Assembly: GCF_001187865.1 (NCBI RefSeq)
Contig: NZ_LGIT01000009.1
Coordinates: 1,798,001-1,862,000, forward strand
Direction: 5' to 3'
DNA: 64,000 bases
Source: Klebsiella sp. RIT-PI-d
GTDB taxonomy: Bacteria; Pseudomonadota; Gammaproteobacteria; Enterobacterales; Enterobacteriaceae
Each line of letters starts with the position of its first letter. The stretch's first letter is position 1. This document shows, one piece after another, positions 17,252 to 26,278 of the stretch. The notes under the pieces were generated by a model that saw only the letters and a list, made by a program, of their open reading frames with translations, did not search any database and had not been told where the DNA came from. The position numbers were made by a program, and so were the translations under genes.

Positions 17252-19672
17252 ATGCATAAACGATTACGCGTGCCGCTCCTGCTGGCGCTGTTAACCTGCC
17301 TGATAATGCCCATTTTTGCTCATGCCGATGAAGAGACGGGAGAAAACGATGTTGAGCAACCTGTAAAGGTTGTTAATGCCAGCACGGCGTTACCGGCCCT
17401 GCAAAAGCGGCTGGACTCTCTCAAGCAGCGGGTTTCAACGGCGAAAGCCGATAAGCAATTCACCGCCCTGAATGATGATGCGCAAAAACTGGCCGCTGAT
17501 GCCGAGAAACTGGCCGTGGCGCTGGTCCCGCAGTTGACGCAGATCCAGGGACAGTTAGATGTATTAGGCCCGCCCCCGGCTCCCGGCACGCTACCTGAAA
17601 CCCCGCAGGTTATCAGCCAGCGTAATAAACTTAATAACAGTAAAACGCAGCTCACCACCCAGATCGAGCAGTCTAAAGCTATCGCCTTGGGGGCGCAAAA
17701 CCTGTCCGCACAGATTTCCGGGCTGCGGCGCGATGCGCTTAAAACGCAAATAGCGCTGAATACCGGCAGTATTCTCGGCGCGAAATTCTGGACGCCGCTA
17801 ACAGATCCGAGTGAAAAAGATGCGGCCCGTTTTGATAACTTCGGCGCGCAGGTGAGTAGTGCCTGGAGCCAGGCATGGGAAGATGAATGGCGGGTCGGCA
17901 GCGGGTTTCTCCTGCTTCTGGCGTTAACTCTTGGTCTTGCCGGTCGCCGCGTACTGGACATCCCCATGAACTGGATCCTGCCGCGCTGGCTGCCGCAGGG
18001 CCGTTTTCGCCGCAGTTTTCTCGCCTGCTTTACCACACTAAGCACCACATTGACGCTGGGTATCAGCATACAGTTGCTGTGTTACGTCTTTACGCGCCTG
18101 CCGGATACCGCTCAGCCGGTGCTTGAATTTGCCGAACAGCTGATTGACCTGTCCTATTTCTCGGCAATTATTGCCGGGCTGGGTATTGCCCTGCTGTCGA
18201 ATCGTCACCCGTCGTGGCGTCTGCCGGGCATCGCCGATCCGATCGCCAAAACGCTGGCCTCGTTCCCGATCCTGCTGGCCACGTTCATTTTTATTTTTGG
18301 GATTGTTGAGCAGCTCAATAGCCTGGTCGGTGCCAGTATTGATGCCACGCTGTTTGGTAATGGTCTGTCGGCACTGCTGGTGGCGATAAATTGTCTGGTC
18401 GCCCCGATACGTATCAACCGAATGCGCCGCACCATGCGTGCTGAGGGAGAGCAAACGGAAGTCCGCTCAACCCTGGCGGGGCTTATTCACTTATTGATAA
18501 GTCTGACGGCGCTGGTGATCCTGCTGGCACTGCTGATTGGCTATATCCCGCTGGCGCGCTTTGTGACCTTCGAACTGCTGTGGATAGGCCTTGTGATCAG
18601 CGCGCTCTACCTGCTGATTCATTTTGTGGTGGATCTGTGTGAAAGCGTCTTTTCCCCGTCAACGCACAGCGGCAAAATTCTTAAAAGCACGCTCAGCGTG
18701 AACGATCGTCATCTTTCACTGGCCTCCACGTTGTTCTCGGCCGTCGGGAAAAGCAGCCTGGTGCTGATGGCGGCGGTTGCCCTGTTAAACGGAACCTTTG
18801 GCACCACCACGCCGCTGGAATTGCTTAACAAAATTGCCGATATCTGGGGCGGAAAAGGGCTGGAGGGGGTTAATATTATCCCCGCCCACGCGGTTAACGC
18901 CGTGCTGTGTCTGGTGATCGGCTGGTACGTACTGCGCTCGTCGCGTCGCTGGCTGGACAACGATTTCCTGCCCAAAACCATGATGGATCGCGGAATGCGC
19001 GCATCGCTGGTGACGCTGTTCACCAACGTGGGCTACGTGCTGATTATTATGCTGACGCTGTCCATGCTCGGCATTGAGTGGAATAAGCTGGCATGGATTG
19101 TCAGCGCTCTGTCGGTGGGGATTGGTTTTGGCCTTCAGGAGATTGTGAAAAACTTTATTTCCGGGCTGATCCTGCTGACTGAGCGCCCGGTTAAGGTGGG
19201 CGATCTGGTGAGTATTAGCGGCGTGGAGGGCGATATTCGTCGCATTAACGTGCGCGCAACGGAAATTCAGCTCGGCGATAAATCCACGGTTATTGTGCCC
19301 AACTCTCAGCTGATTTCGCAGAACGTACGTAATGCCACCATGGGGAATGCGCAGGGGGTAGCCACCATCACCCTCACCTTCCCGCTGGATATCGATCCTG
19401 AAAAAGTGCGCAATCTCCTGCTGGAGGCCTATAACCTGCATGACTCGATTCTGGAGACGCCACCGCCGTCGGTGAGCTTTAAAGAACTGGGGCCGACCGG
19501 GATCGTGCTAAGCGTCACCGGCTACGTCAACAGCCCGCGCATGGTCAGCAGTACCCGCAGCGATTTGCTGTATGAAATTCTGAAAATGCTGCGTGCAGAA
19601 GGGATCTCATTGAGCCAGACGCAGACGATGATCCTTGAGCAATCGTCCGCAAAACAGGATCTCGAAGCATGA
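17252..19672 (+). CDS. Large MscS-family mechanosensitive channel with DUF3772 periplasmic domain
   Basis: An 806-residue inner-membrane channel. After a signal peptide (residues 1-25, cleavage near AHA-DEE) comes a periplasmic coiled-coil region of about 180 residues (DUF3772-like, AKADKQFTALNDDAQKLAAD), then some ten membrane segments, and finally the MscS core: the pore-lining helix WIVSALSVGIGFGLQEIVKN near residue 625 and the beta domain ERPVKVGDLVSISGVEGDIR just after it. It should open under membrane tension on osmotic downshift. It is larger than MscS (286) and built like YbiO or MscM. Not part of the E. coli gene order here. The start is the first ATG, with a weak ribosome-binding site. 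Confidence 0.85.
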   Translation: MHKRLRVPLLLALLTCLIMPIFAHADEETGENDVEQPVKVVNASTALPALQKRLDSLKQRVSTAKADKQFTALNDDAQKLAADAEKLAVALVPQLTQIQGQLDVLGPPPAPGTLPETPQVISQRNKLNNSKTQLTTQIEQSKAIALGAQNLSAQISGLRRDALKTQIALNTGSILGAKFWTPLTDPSEKDAARFDNFGAQVSSAWSQAWEDEWRVGSGFLLLLALTLGLAGRRVLDIPMNWILPRWLPQGRFRRSFLACFTTLSTTLTLGISIQLLCYVFTRLPDTAQPVLEFAEQLIDLSYFSAIIAGLGIALLSNRHPSWRLPGIADPIAKTLASFPILLATFIFIFGIVEQLNSLVGASIDATLFGNGLSALLVAINCLVAPIRINRMRRTMRAEGEQTEVRSTLAGLIHLLISLTALVILLALLIGYIPLARFVTFELLWIGLVISALYLLIHFVVDLCESVFSPSTHSGKILKSTLSVNDRHLSLASTLFSAVGKSSLVLMAAVALLNGTFGTTTPLELLNKIADIWGGKGLEGVNIIPAHAVNAVLCLVIGWYVLRSSRRWLDNDFLPKTMMDRGMRASLVTLFTNVGYVLIIMLTLSMLGIEWNKLAWIVSALSVGIGFGLQEIVKNFISGLILLTERPVKVGDLVSISGVEGDIRRINVRATEIQLGDKSTVIVPNSQLISQNVRNATMGNAQGVATITLTFPLDIDPEKVRNLLLEAYNLHDSILETPPPSVSFKELGPTGIVLSVTGYVNSPRMVSSTRSDLLYEILKMLRAEGISLSQTQTMILEQSSAKQDLEA

Positions 19673-19677
19673 TTATT

Positions 19678-19703
19678 ATGCATGGCCTGCCTGGGCCATG
19701 CAT
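19678..19703. terminator. Bidirectional hairpin between convergent genes
   Basis: ATGCATGGCC (19678-19687) and GGCCATGCAT (19694-19703) form a perfect 10-bp stem around a six-base loop, between the channel stop (19672) and the convergent TIM-barrel gene end (19717). Confidence 0.65.
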
Positions 19704-19716
19704 CATTACATAATGC

Positions 19717-20559
19717 TTAGCGAGCCAGTGAAGCCGCCATTCTCACCCACGTATGCCTTTGCCCGCGAACGGCCATTGATAAAGTATATACGGCCTGCGG
19801 AGAGGCCATTCCGGCGACGCCAGCATCGCCAAAATTATACAAATCGGCTCCACAGCGTTTGCTGGCAAGCGCAATCTGGCGGATGGTGTCCTCATCTGCG
19901 CCTTCCTGACTGCTGCTCAGTGTAGTTATCGCCATACCTCCTGCCTCGCGAATAGCCGAAAGCGCAGCTTCAACATGGGCTTCAGACGCGCCGCGACAGC
20001 CTGACGGCGCGGGAACCATAACGCCATCAGCCCCTGCGGTGATGTAGCTGGCGTATTCGTCGGCACACGCTAAACCGGCGGCATAAAATTTTGCCACGAG
20101 GATCATTTTATCGGTCCTGGCACGAAGCAGTTTAATGCACTCACACACCCGCTGAGCCGTAACGCCAGGCCTGTCATAGGCGGTTAAGCAAAAGAAATCC
20201 GCCCCGCCCAGTTGAGCAAAATTATGCAGATTGCAGGCTCGCGGGTTGTCCGGCGCGTCATCGGCAAACACCTCGAGGCTGACGCCGACCATCCGGCCCG
20301 TTAACTGTTTAAAATGGTGTAAATCGCGGCACCCCTTAATTTGTTGCAACTGGCAGTTCATTCCTTTTACCAGCAGCAAATCTGCGCCAAATGCACATAA
20401 CAGCTCGCCGTTAGTCACTTCACCGTAGAGCGGGGCTGCATCGGCTGCCACTTCGGCCATAACAGCACGCCCTTCTGCAGCGATAATCGCCTGTTTAAGT
20501 TCTGTGCTGCTGGCAGGCTGGCTAAAATCACTGGTACGACAGTTCAAAATACGCTGCAT
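19717..20559 (-). CDS. Probable TIM-barrel enzyme of a PTS sugar locus, function unknown
   Basis: A 280-residue cytoplasmic protein, last gene of the PTS operon, 10 bp after the oxidoreductase gene. Alternating strands and glycine-ended loops (GADLLLVKGMN, GADFFCLTAYDRPGV, KMILVAKFYAAG, AGADGVMVPAPSGCRG, GADLYNFGDAG) look like an eight-stranded alpha/beta barrel, and a lysine in ILVAKFY could be catalytic. I believe related proteins next to PTS genes are often mislabelled haloacid-dehalogenase hydrolase, but no such motif (DxDxT) is visible. With the adjacent dehydrogenase it may process the imported sugar phosphate; that is inference from gene order. Confidence 0.65.
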   Translation of the reverse strand: MQRILNCRTSDFSQPASSTELKQAIIAAEGRAVMAEVAADAAPLYGEVTNGELLCAFGADLLLVKGMNCQLQQIKGCRDLHHFKQLTGRMVGVSLEVFADDAPDNPRACNLHNFAQLGGADFFCLTAYDRPGVTAQRVCECIKLLRARTDKMILVAKFYAAGLACADEYASYITAGADGVMVPAPSGCRGASEAHVEAALSAIREAGGMAITTLSSSQEGADEDTIRQIALASKRCGADLYNFGDAGVAGMASPQAVYTLSMAVRGQRHTWVRMAASLAR

Positions 20560-20569
20560 GATTATCTCC

Positions 20570-21604
20570 TTAATTCAGGCAGACCAGCGCCGGTGAGGGT
20601 TGACGAAATGCCGTTTCGAGGATCGACAGATTAGTGAGCGCTTCCTCTTCACTCACATAGTTGGCAACGCCGGTGGTTAACGTGTCGTAGAGTGCATCAT
20701 AAACGCGCCCGTAATCGCCTTTTTCCGGCGCAAGATGCTCGATATGCGTCTCTCCGTTTTCATCAATATATTCCAGACGCGCGCACTGATTATCGGCAGC
20801 GAAATCCGGATGATCCGGCATAATCCCCGCCTTCAGACTGGTTTCCTGCCGATCGATATGGTCGTGGACAAAGCTTCCTTTGGTGCCGTGAACAACAAAT
20901 TTGGGATACGGGATCTTAACCAGATGACTGGTTTTAATAATGGCTTTCAGGTTGCCGTAAAATAGCTGCGCCTCGAATGTATCATCAGGGTTGGCTTTCT
21001 GGCGCAGATGGCGCAGGTGGTAAGCTACATGCGAAGGACGGCCAAACAACGAAAGCATTTGATCCAGGGTGTGTACGCCCAGGCCGTAAAATGCACCGTC
21101 GAATGCACCACCGGGCTGGGGGTCAGCGTCAGGCCGGAAATAGTCAAAATGGCTTTCAACCTCGACGATATCGCCGAGTTTGCCGCTTTCGATGGCCTTC
21201 TTCATGGTCAGAAAGCAGCTGTCAAAACGGCGATTCTGGAAGGGAGAAATGACTAATCCCTTCTCTTTCGCCAGCGCAAAAAGCGTTTTGGCTTCTTCAA
21301 GGGTGGTGGTGAAGGGTTTTTCGACCAGCACATTTTTACCGTGCTCAAGGCAGAGCCTGGCATAGTGAAAGTGGCTATCTGGTCGGGTGCAAACCGTGAC
21401 CAGAGTAATCTGTGGGTCATTGAGGATCTCGTTGACGCTATCGGCAAAGGCGATGCCCTGATATTCCGGCAGGCTCTCCCTCTGCGGGTTGCGAACCGCA
21501 TCGAAAATACGCTTCACGGTAAATTTGTTTTTACGGATTAAGACATAGGGTAGATGATAACGGGTGGCACTTTTACCGAAGCCAATGAATGCGCTGTAAA
21601 TCAT
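20570..21604 (-). CDS. Gfo/Idh/MocA-family NAD(P)-dependent oxidoreductase
   Basis: A 344-residue cytoplasmic oxidoreductase, similar in build to E. coli YdgJ. The Rossmann start is MIYSAFIGFGKSATRYHLPY; the conserved lysine motif VLVEKPFTTTLEEA, with the catalytic-type Lys-Pro, is near residue 97, and the substrate-side GVHTLDQMLSLFG near residue 177 carries the usual His/Asp. It sits between the PTS transporter (11 bp upstream) and the TIM-barrel gene (10 bp downstream), so all three are surely co-transcribed. It probably oxidises or epimerises the sugar phosphate brought in by the PTS. Substrate unknown. Confidence 0.88.
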   Translation of the reverse strand: MIYSAFIGFGKSATRYHLPYVLIRKNKFTVKRIFDAVRNPQRESLPEYQGIAFADSVNEILNDPQITLVTVCTRPDSHFHYARLCLEHGKNVLVEKPFTTTLEEAKTLFALAKEKGLVISPFQNRRFDSCFLTMKKAIESGKLGDIVEVESHFDYFRPDADPQPGGAFDGAFYGLGVHTLDQMLSLFGRPSHVAYHLRHLRQKANPDDTFEAQLFYGNLKAIIKTSHLVKIPYPKFVVHGTKGSFVHDHIDRQETSLKAGIMPDHPDFAADNQCARLEYIDENGETHIEHLAPEKGDYGRVYDALYDTLTTGVANYVSEEEALTNLSILETAFRQPSPALVCLN

Positions 21605-21615
21605 GATGGTTCTCC

Positions 21616-23301
21616 TTAACGCACTAAAAAAGTCAGCGCCGCCAGCACGGCAGATTTGCCGTCCAGCTTGCTAAAAAAGCCCGTGTCCAGCGGTTGTACC
21701 GGACAGCGGTGATTAATCTCTTCGCTAATGCTTTCGCGCATGTAATTCAGCTGCGGTCCCAGCAGAATAAGATCCGCTTTTTGATATTCTTCCTGAAGGC
21801 GTCCCACGTTGATGGCATAAATAGTCAGTGGATAGCCCGCTGACTCAGCAAACTGACTCATTTTTCTCGCCATGATTGAGGTAGACATACCTTCATTACA
21901 CATCAGGACAATGGTTTTCGCCTGCTGCAGGACGGGTACGGATTGATCGGGTACGGTAAGGGGCGTTTGCGCAATTTCATTCACCAGCTGCTGTGCTTTT
22001 GCGCTTATCATTGATTTTTCATAAGCCGCAAGAAATGGCAGATAAATCACCACGCCGAGGAACAGCAGGATAATTTGCAATATAACGTTACGATAGTCAC
22101 CGCCAGAACCTAACCAGCCTGATAATAATGGCGGGACCGACCACGGCACATACGCCACGATTTTCGACACCATTCCCCATTGCGTTGCGAAATAGGCAAT
22201 AATAAAGTTTACCTGCGGATAAATAATAAAAGGGAACATGATTAACGGGTTATACAGCACCGGAAAACCGAAAATTACCGGTTCGTTAATATTAAAAATC
22301 CCGGGAGCTAATACGGTTCTGGCAAATTTCTTATGACTTGATATTTTACTGCGCATGAACAGTGCAATCAGCAACGCCAGAGTCGTCCCGGTCCCGCCCA
22401 TATGGCCATAGAGATCGCGAAACGGCAGAACAATAATATGCGGTGGAACCTCGCCTTTAGCAAAGGCCGCCATGTTCTCCTGCATCGCCACTAATAATGG
22501 CGGTTCGAGTATAGGGTTAATAATACCGGAAGGATGAATACCCAGGGCAAAAAGCACGTTAGTTAACGTGGTCAGGGTCAGGAAACCGGGAAGATTAGTG
22601 GTTAAATGGACCAGCGGGGCCTGAATCGCCTGCTGAATAATTTCATGTACTTCCCGATGAAACAGCGCCTGGACTACGACCGCCAGAATCGCGAAGGCCA
22701 GTACGGTGAGCATAATTGAAAACATTGACTGAAAAGAGTGCGCCACCATCGGCGGAACGTCGTCACCCAGGCGGATTTGCAGTCGTTTGCTGCCAGAGAT
22801 CCACAGAAAAAGGTCGGTTGAGACCACCGCCGTCAGAATGGCGACAAACACGCCACCCGCGTTGGTCAGACTAAAGGTTATTACGTTGCTGACCTCAACA
22901 CGCGTTTCACCAGTGACGGGTACCAGCGATACGGTCGTTGGCATTAAGACTAAAAACGCGGCCAGCGCTACCATCGCCGGAATAACCGGCGTAGCAAACC
23001 GGCGTTTTGTCGCAATATTCCACGAAATCAGTACTACCAGCATCAATGACAGAATATTCATTGTGCCGTTTAAAATGCGCTCGCCAATGCTGCGGATTGA
23101 ATTAATCACGTCGCCGGGCAGTAACGACGCCAGAAAACCGTTAGCATCCAGAAACACATAATTTACCATTATGAATAAACCGGCCAGTACCAAAAATGGC
23201 ACGGTAATAATAAAGCTATCACGCAGGCTGCGCAGATGGATCTCTGCTGCCATTTGCTGTGAAATATCGGTGACCTTTTGCAGTAGAGTTCCGCTACTCA
23301 T
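21616..23301 (-). CDS. PTS sugar transporter, fused EIIC-EIIB, lactose/cellobiose type
   Basis: A 561-residue inner-membrane permease that imports and phosphorylates a sugar. Residues about 1-440 form an EIIC domain of the lactose/cellobiose class, with the signature GIFNINEPVIFGFPVLYNP near residue 340. A soluble EIIB domain follows from about residue 460, with phospho-accepting Cys468 in VLMCNEGMSTS. No EIIA gene is in this operon, so a phosphate donor encoded elsewhere (such as a ChbA/CelC-type EIIA) must serve it. Promoter-proximal gene of the operon 23301-19717, divergent from the GntR-type regulator. Sugar specificity cannot be read off; a beta-glucoside or related disaccharide is likely. 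Confidence 0.9.
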   Translation of the reverse strand: MSSGTLLQKVTDISQQMAAEIHLRSLRDSFIITVPFLVLAGLFIMVNYVFLDANGFLASLLPGDVINSIRSIGERILNGTMNILSLMLVVLISWNIATKRRFATPVIPAMVALAAFLVLMPTTVSLVPVTGETRVEVSNVITFSLTNAGGVFVAILTAVVSTDLFLWISGSKRLQIRLGDDVPPMVAHSFQSMFSIMLTVLAFAILAVVVQALFHREVHEIIQQAIQAPLVHLTTNLPGFLTLTTLTNVLFALGIHPSGIINPILEPPLLVAMQENMAAFAKGEVPPHIIVLPFRDLYGHMGGTGTTLALLIALFMRSKISSHKKFARTVLAPGIFNINEPVIFGFPVLYNPLIMFPFIIYPQVNFIIAYFATQWGMVSKIVAYVPWSVPPLLSGWLGSGGDYRNVILQIILLFLGVVIYLPFLAAYEKSMISAKAQQLVNEIAQTPLTVPDQSVPVLQQAKTIVLMCNEGMSTSIMARKMSQFAESAGYPLTIYAINVGRLQEEYQKADLILLGPQLNYMRESISEEINHRCPVQPLDTGFFSKLDGKSAVLAALTFLVR

Positions 23302-23402
23302 AGTCCATCCTTATTTATCGTTCAACGCGAAACAGGTTAACGCCGGGGTTAAAATAGCGTCTGCCCTTAGCATGAAACCACATCAACACTAAAATCAAGG
23401 CT

Positions 23403-23435
23403 TTTATTTTAAAAGTAGTCTACTTTTAAAATAAA
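23403..23435. promoter_or_regulatory. Perfect 33-bp palindrome, probable operator of the GntR-type regulator
   Basis: TTTATTTTAAAAGTAG (23403-23418) is the exact reverse complement of CTACTTTTAAAATAAA (23420-23435) around a single central T. It lies between the divergent PTS operon and the GntR/UTRA regulator gene, where an autoregulating repressor would act on both promoters. Regulators of this family bind palindromes of similar size. As an RNA it could also fold, but it is far from either stop codon, so an operator is the better reading. Confidence 0.7.
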
Positions 23436-23501
23436 TGAGATCTGGATAATGTTTTTACCCGCGAGATATAATCAGGCTGAAAATAACAAAGGAGACGCAT
23501 T

Positions 23502-24212
23502 TTGCGCAGATATATTCAGATATCAAATATAATAAAAGAAAGGATATTAAGTGGTGAATATATTACGGGCGAAAAAATTCCGTATGGTCATCAACTATGC
23601 GCCGAGTTTGCCTGTAGCAAAATTACGCTTAATAACGCGCTGGACATTCTGGTTCAGGCCGGTTTTATCACGCGTCAGCGGGGGCTGGGGACGATTGTCA
23701 AAACCGCCTCGCCGCAGCAGTTGTCTGCGCACTCTCCGATTCAGGGCGTGAGTCGACTCCATGAATCACAGGGGGTTGAGGTTCATAGCCATCTTTTACA
23801 CTTTGATATTGCCTTCCCGCCGGGCGAGATCGCTTCTCAGCTGGCAATGACACAAGACCAGTATGCCTGGCATTTCAGGCGGGTGCGGTATGTGGGCAAC
23901 GATCCCCTGTCGATTGAAGAAACCTGGATCCCGGTCAAAATTCTGCCGGACTTTACGCGCCAGGCCGCACTGGGTTCCGTGTATTTGTTTGTTGAACAGT
24001 CGCTGAAGAAAATTCCCTGTAGTTCACATACCCAATTTTATTCCCTGCCCAGCGATCGGGAAGCGCAAGAATGGCTGAAACTACAGGTCAATGAACCGGT
24101 AAGCGTGACGCTGTCGGTGACCTATCTCAACGACGGTCAGCCGTTTGAATTTTGCACCAGTCGCTATCACTATCAACGGTTTAACTACAATGCCGTTGTG
24201 CAGCGAAACTAG
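23502..24212 (+). CDS. GntR/HutC-type regulator of the PTS operon, TTG start
   Basis: Local transcription regulator, 236 residues. The N-terminal winged helix-turn-helix (KIPYGHQLCAEFACSKITLN to about residue 65) is followed by a UTRA ligand-binding domain (residues about 85-230, with WHFRRVRYVGNDPLSIEETW). The start is a TTG at 23502, supported by AAAGGAG seven bases upstream and by the helix-turn-helix beginning right there; no in-frame ATG could replace it. It faces the PTS operon across a 33-bp palindrome and most likely represses it until a phosphorylated sugar binds. The 3' end overlaps the convergent LysR gene by 32 bp. Confidence 0.88.
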   Translation: MRRYIQISNIIKERILSGEYITGEKIPYGHQLCAEFACSKITLNNALDILVQAGFITRQRGLGTIVKTASPQQLSAHSPIQGVSRLHESQGVEVHSHLLHFDIAFPPGEIASQLAMTQDQYAWHFRRVRYVGNDPLSIEETWIPVKILPDFTRQAALGSVYLFVEQSLKKIPCSSHTQFYSLPSDREAQEWLKLQVNEPVSVTLSVTYLNDGQPFEFCTSRYHYQRFNYNAVVQRN

Positions 24213-25107
24213 CCTGTACCCTTTCGCACTGGGTTTTCACCGCCTCATAAAGCAATCGGACGCCCGGTGAAAGTTGCTGGCGATGCGGGCAGATCAGGGT
24301 AAGCGGCGCAGGTTCTCCCTGATACTCCGTCAGGATAAGCTGCAACCTGCCCGCCTGAACATCGTCACTGACGTCGAGCCAGGATTTATAGGCAATACCT
24401 TCCCCGGCAATGGCCAGACGGCGGATCACTTCCGCGTCATCGCTCATGATGGCACCAGAAACATTCACTTCATGGATATCTCCATCGCGCTGTAGCCGCC
24501 AGCGATCGTGTAATCGCCCACGCAGCACGAAGGTCAGCGCACTCTGTTTCTCCAGGGCGGATAGCGAGGCCGGCTCCCCGTGCTGGCGTATCCATGCGGG
24601 TGAAGCGACGAGCACCCGGCGATTATCGGGGGCAACCGGGAGCGCAACATACGAGGCATCTCCCTGCGCGCCGTAACGAAATGCAATATCGACCGGATCT
24701 TTAAAAACGTCGGTGATCTGATCGGAAAAGAAGAGGCGCAGACGTAAAGCAGGATGCTGCTGACATACCTGGCGAAGAACCGATAACAGCAGATTACGCC
24801 CTAAATCCGAGGGTACAGCTATCTGCAGCGTGCCACGAATTTCATCGTCCGGAGCCTGAATTTGTTGCAGACCGGCACGCATCGTATCCAGCATCCGGGT
24901 GGCATAGGGCAGCCAGGTCTCCCCTTCTGTCGTCAGGCGTAAACTGCGGGTTGAACGGGCAAAAAGACGAATGTTAAGCGCTTTTTCCAGTCTCTTTATC
25001 GCTGAACTCACCTGCGCGGGCGGCAGGCCCACCTCGCGTGCAGCTTTACTGAAACTGTTTAATGCCGCCGCGCGAACAAATAAGGTTAAATCTTCCAGCC
25101 TGAACAT
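24181..25107 (-). CDS. LysR-family transcription regulator
   Basis: A 308-residue regulator with an N-terminal helix-turn-helix (SFSKAAREVGLPPAQVSSAI, about residues 20-40) and a periplasmic-binding-protein-like effector domain from about residue 90. The frame also has a GTG at 25113, but the ATG at 25105-25107 is preferred because GGGAG sits five bases before it and overlaps the GTG. It is divergent from the MDR oxidoreductase at 25219 across 111 bp, the usual LysR layout, so it probably controls that gene. Effector unknown. It resembles the many DsdC/YafC-type regulators that sit beside quinone reductase-like genes. Confidence 0.87.
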   Translation of the reverse strand: MFRLEDLTLFVRAAALNSFSKAAREVGLPPAQVSSAIKRLEKALNIRLFARSTRSLRLTTEGETWLPYATRMLDTMRAGLQQIQAPDDEIRGTLQIAVPSDLGRNLLLSVLRQVCQQHPALRLRLFFSDQITDVFKDPVDIAFRYGAQGDASYVALPVAPDNRRVLVASPAWIRQHGEPASLSALEKQSALTFVLRGRLHDRWRLQRDGDIHEVNVSGAIMSDDAEVIRRLAIAGEGIAYKSWLDVSDDVQAGRLQLILTEYQGEPAPLTLICPHRQQLSPGVRLLYEAVKTQCERVQASFAAQRHCS

Positions 25108-25218
25108 TTTCACTCCCGGAATATAAGTGCTGTCGTTGGCAAACCGTTTTTTCCCTGCGCTCAGGGATCTATTATTGATTCATCAACACAATAACTGTTT
25201 ACCCTTCGAGGAGCCATT

Positions 25219-26226
25219 ATGAAAGCTATCGTCATTACCGGGGCTGCACAAAACGGCAGCAATATTGATTTTTTACAGGATGCAGAACTGCCTGAGCCCG
25301 TTGCACACGGGCACGATCTCCTGATCGAGGTAAAAGCGATTTCGGTGAACCCGGTAGATACCAAAGTCCGTGCGGGTTTTAACGCCGACCAGCCGCGCGT
25401 GCTGGGGTGGGATGCCACGGGCGTGGTGGTGGCAAAAGGCGAAGACGTTACGCTTTTTAATGAAGGGGATGAGGTGTGGTATGCCGGTGCGTTGGGCCGC
25501 GCCGGTAGTAACAGTGAACGGCAGCTGGTGGACGAGCGGATCGTGGCGCTTAAACCGAAGAGTATTGATTATGCCCCGGCAGCTGCGCTACCACTAACGG
25601 CGATCACCGCCTGGGAATTACTGTTTCACCGGCTGGGGATCAAAGAAGGAGGTGGACAGGGCGAGAGCGTGTTGATCGTGGGGGCGGCGGGCGGCGTCGG
25701 CTCAATTTTGACCCAGCTGGCAGCAAAACTGACGCATTTAACGGTTATCGGTACCGCATCCCGCCCGGACAGCCAGCAGTGGGTGAAGAAATCAGGTGCG
25801 CATCATGTCATCGATCACAGCTTGCCTCTGGCTGATGAACTGCAACGCGTCGGCGTCAACAACGTGAATTATGTTGCCAGTTTGACCCATACTGATGAGC
25901 ACTATCCGGCGATAATCGAGGCGCTGGCCCCCCAGGGCAAGCTGGCGCTGATCGACGATCCGCAAAGCCTGGATGCCCGCCCGCTGAAAGCGAAAAGTAT
26001 TTCGCTGCACTGGGAGTTTATGTTTACACGTTCTATGTTTGAGACAGTCGATATGATTGAACAGCACCATCTGCTAACGCGCGTCGCCTCATTAATTGAT
26101 GACGGCACACTTATCAGCACGCTGGGCGAACATTACGGGAAGATTAATGCGGAGAATTTACGCCACGCGCACCGACTGCTGGAAACAGGGCGTTCCGTTG
26201 GCAAAATAGTGCTGGAAGGCTTTTAA
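25219..26226 (+). CDS. MDR-superfamily NAD(P)H oxidoreductase (zinc-type alcohol dehydrogenase-like)
   Basis: A 335-residue cytoplasmic reductase of the medium-chain dehydrogenase/reductase superfamily, quinone-reductase branch. The GroES-like N-terminal half contains AISVNPVDTKVRAGF and VLGWDATGVV, and the Rossmann half contains VLIVGAAGGVGSILTQLAAK near residue 150. The cysteines that bind catalytic zinc in true alcohol dehydrogenases are not seen, so it is likely zinc-free and acts on quinones or enones. The ATG follows GAGGAG closely. It is divergent from a LysR regulator and ends before a hairpin at 26235-26264. The physiological substrate is unknown. Confidence 0.88.
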   Translation: MKAIVITGAAQNGSNIDFLQDAELPEPVAHGHDLLIEVKAISVNPVDTKVRAGFNADQPRVLGWDATGVVVAKGEDVTLFNEGDEVWYAGALGRAGSNSERQLVDERIVALKPKSIDYAPAAALPLTAITAWELLFHRLGIKEGGGQGESVLIVGAAGGVGSILTQLAAKLTHLTVIGTASRPDSQQWVKKSGAHHVIDHSLPLADELQRVGVNNVNYVASLTHTDEHYPAIIEALAPQGKLALIDDPQSLDARPLKAKSISLHWEFMFTRSMFETVDMIEQHHLLTRVASLIDDGTLISTLGEHYGKINAENLRHAHRLLETGRSVGKIVLEGF

Positions 26227-26234
26227 GCGCAGAG

Positions 26235-26264
26235 CTGGCGCGGTGGACCGTTCCGCCGCGCCAG
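26235..26264. terminator. Hairpin between convergent MDR and WecA-like genes
   Basis: CTGGCGCGG (26235-26243) pairs perfectly with CCGCGCCAG (26256-26264). It lies between two convergent stop codons and could serve both; there is no T tract, so its strength is uncertain. Confidence 0.5.
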
Positions 26265-26278
26265 TGGGTTAAAGCAGA

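Noticed and set aside
18785-19441. 218-codon minus-strand frame inside the MscS-type channel gene
   Set aside because: His/Gln-rich shadow of a high-confidence membrane protein gene.
23403-23435. Palindrome as a terminator
   Set aside because: It lies between divergent 5' ends, about 100 bp before the PTS start and 67 bp before the regulator start, so no transcript should end there.
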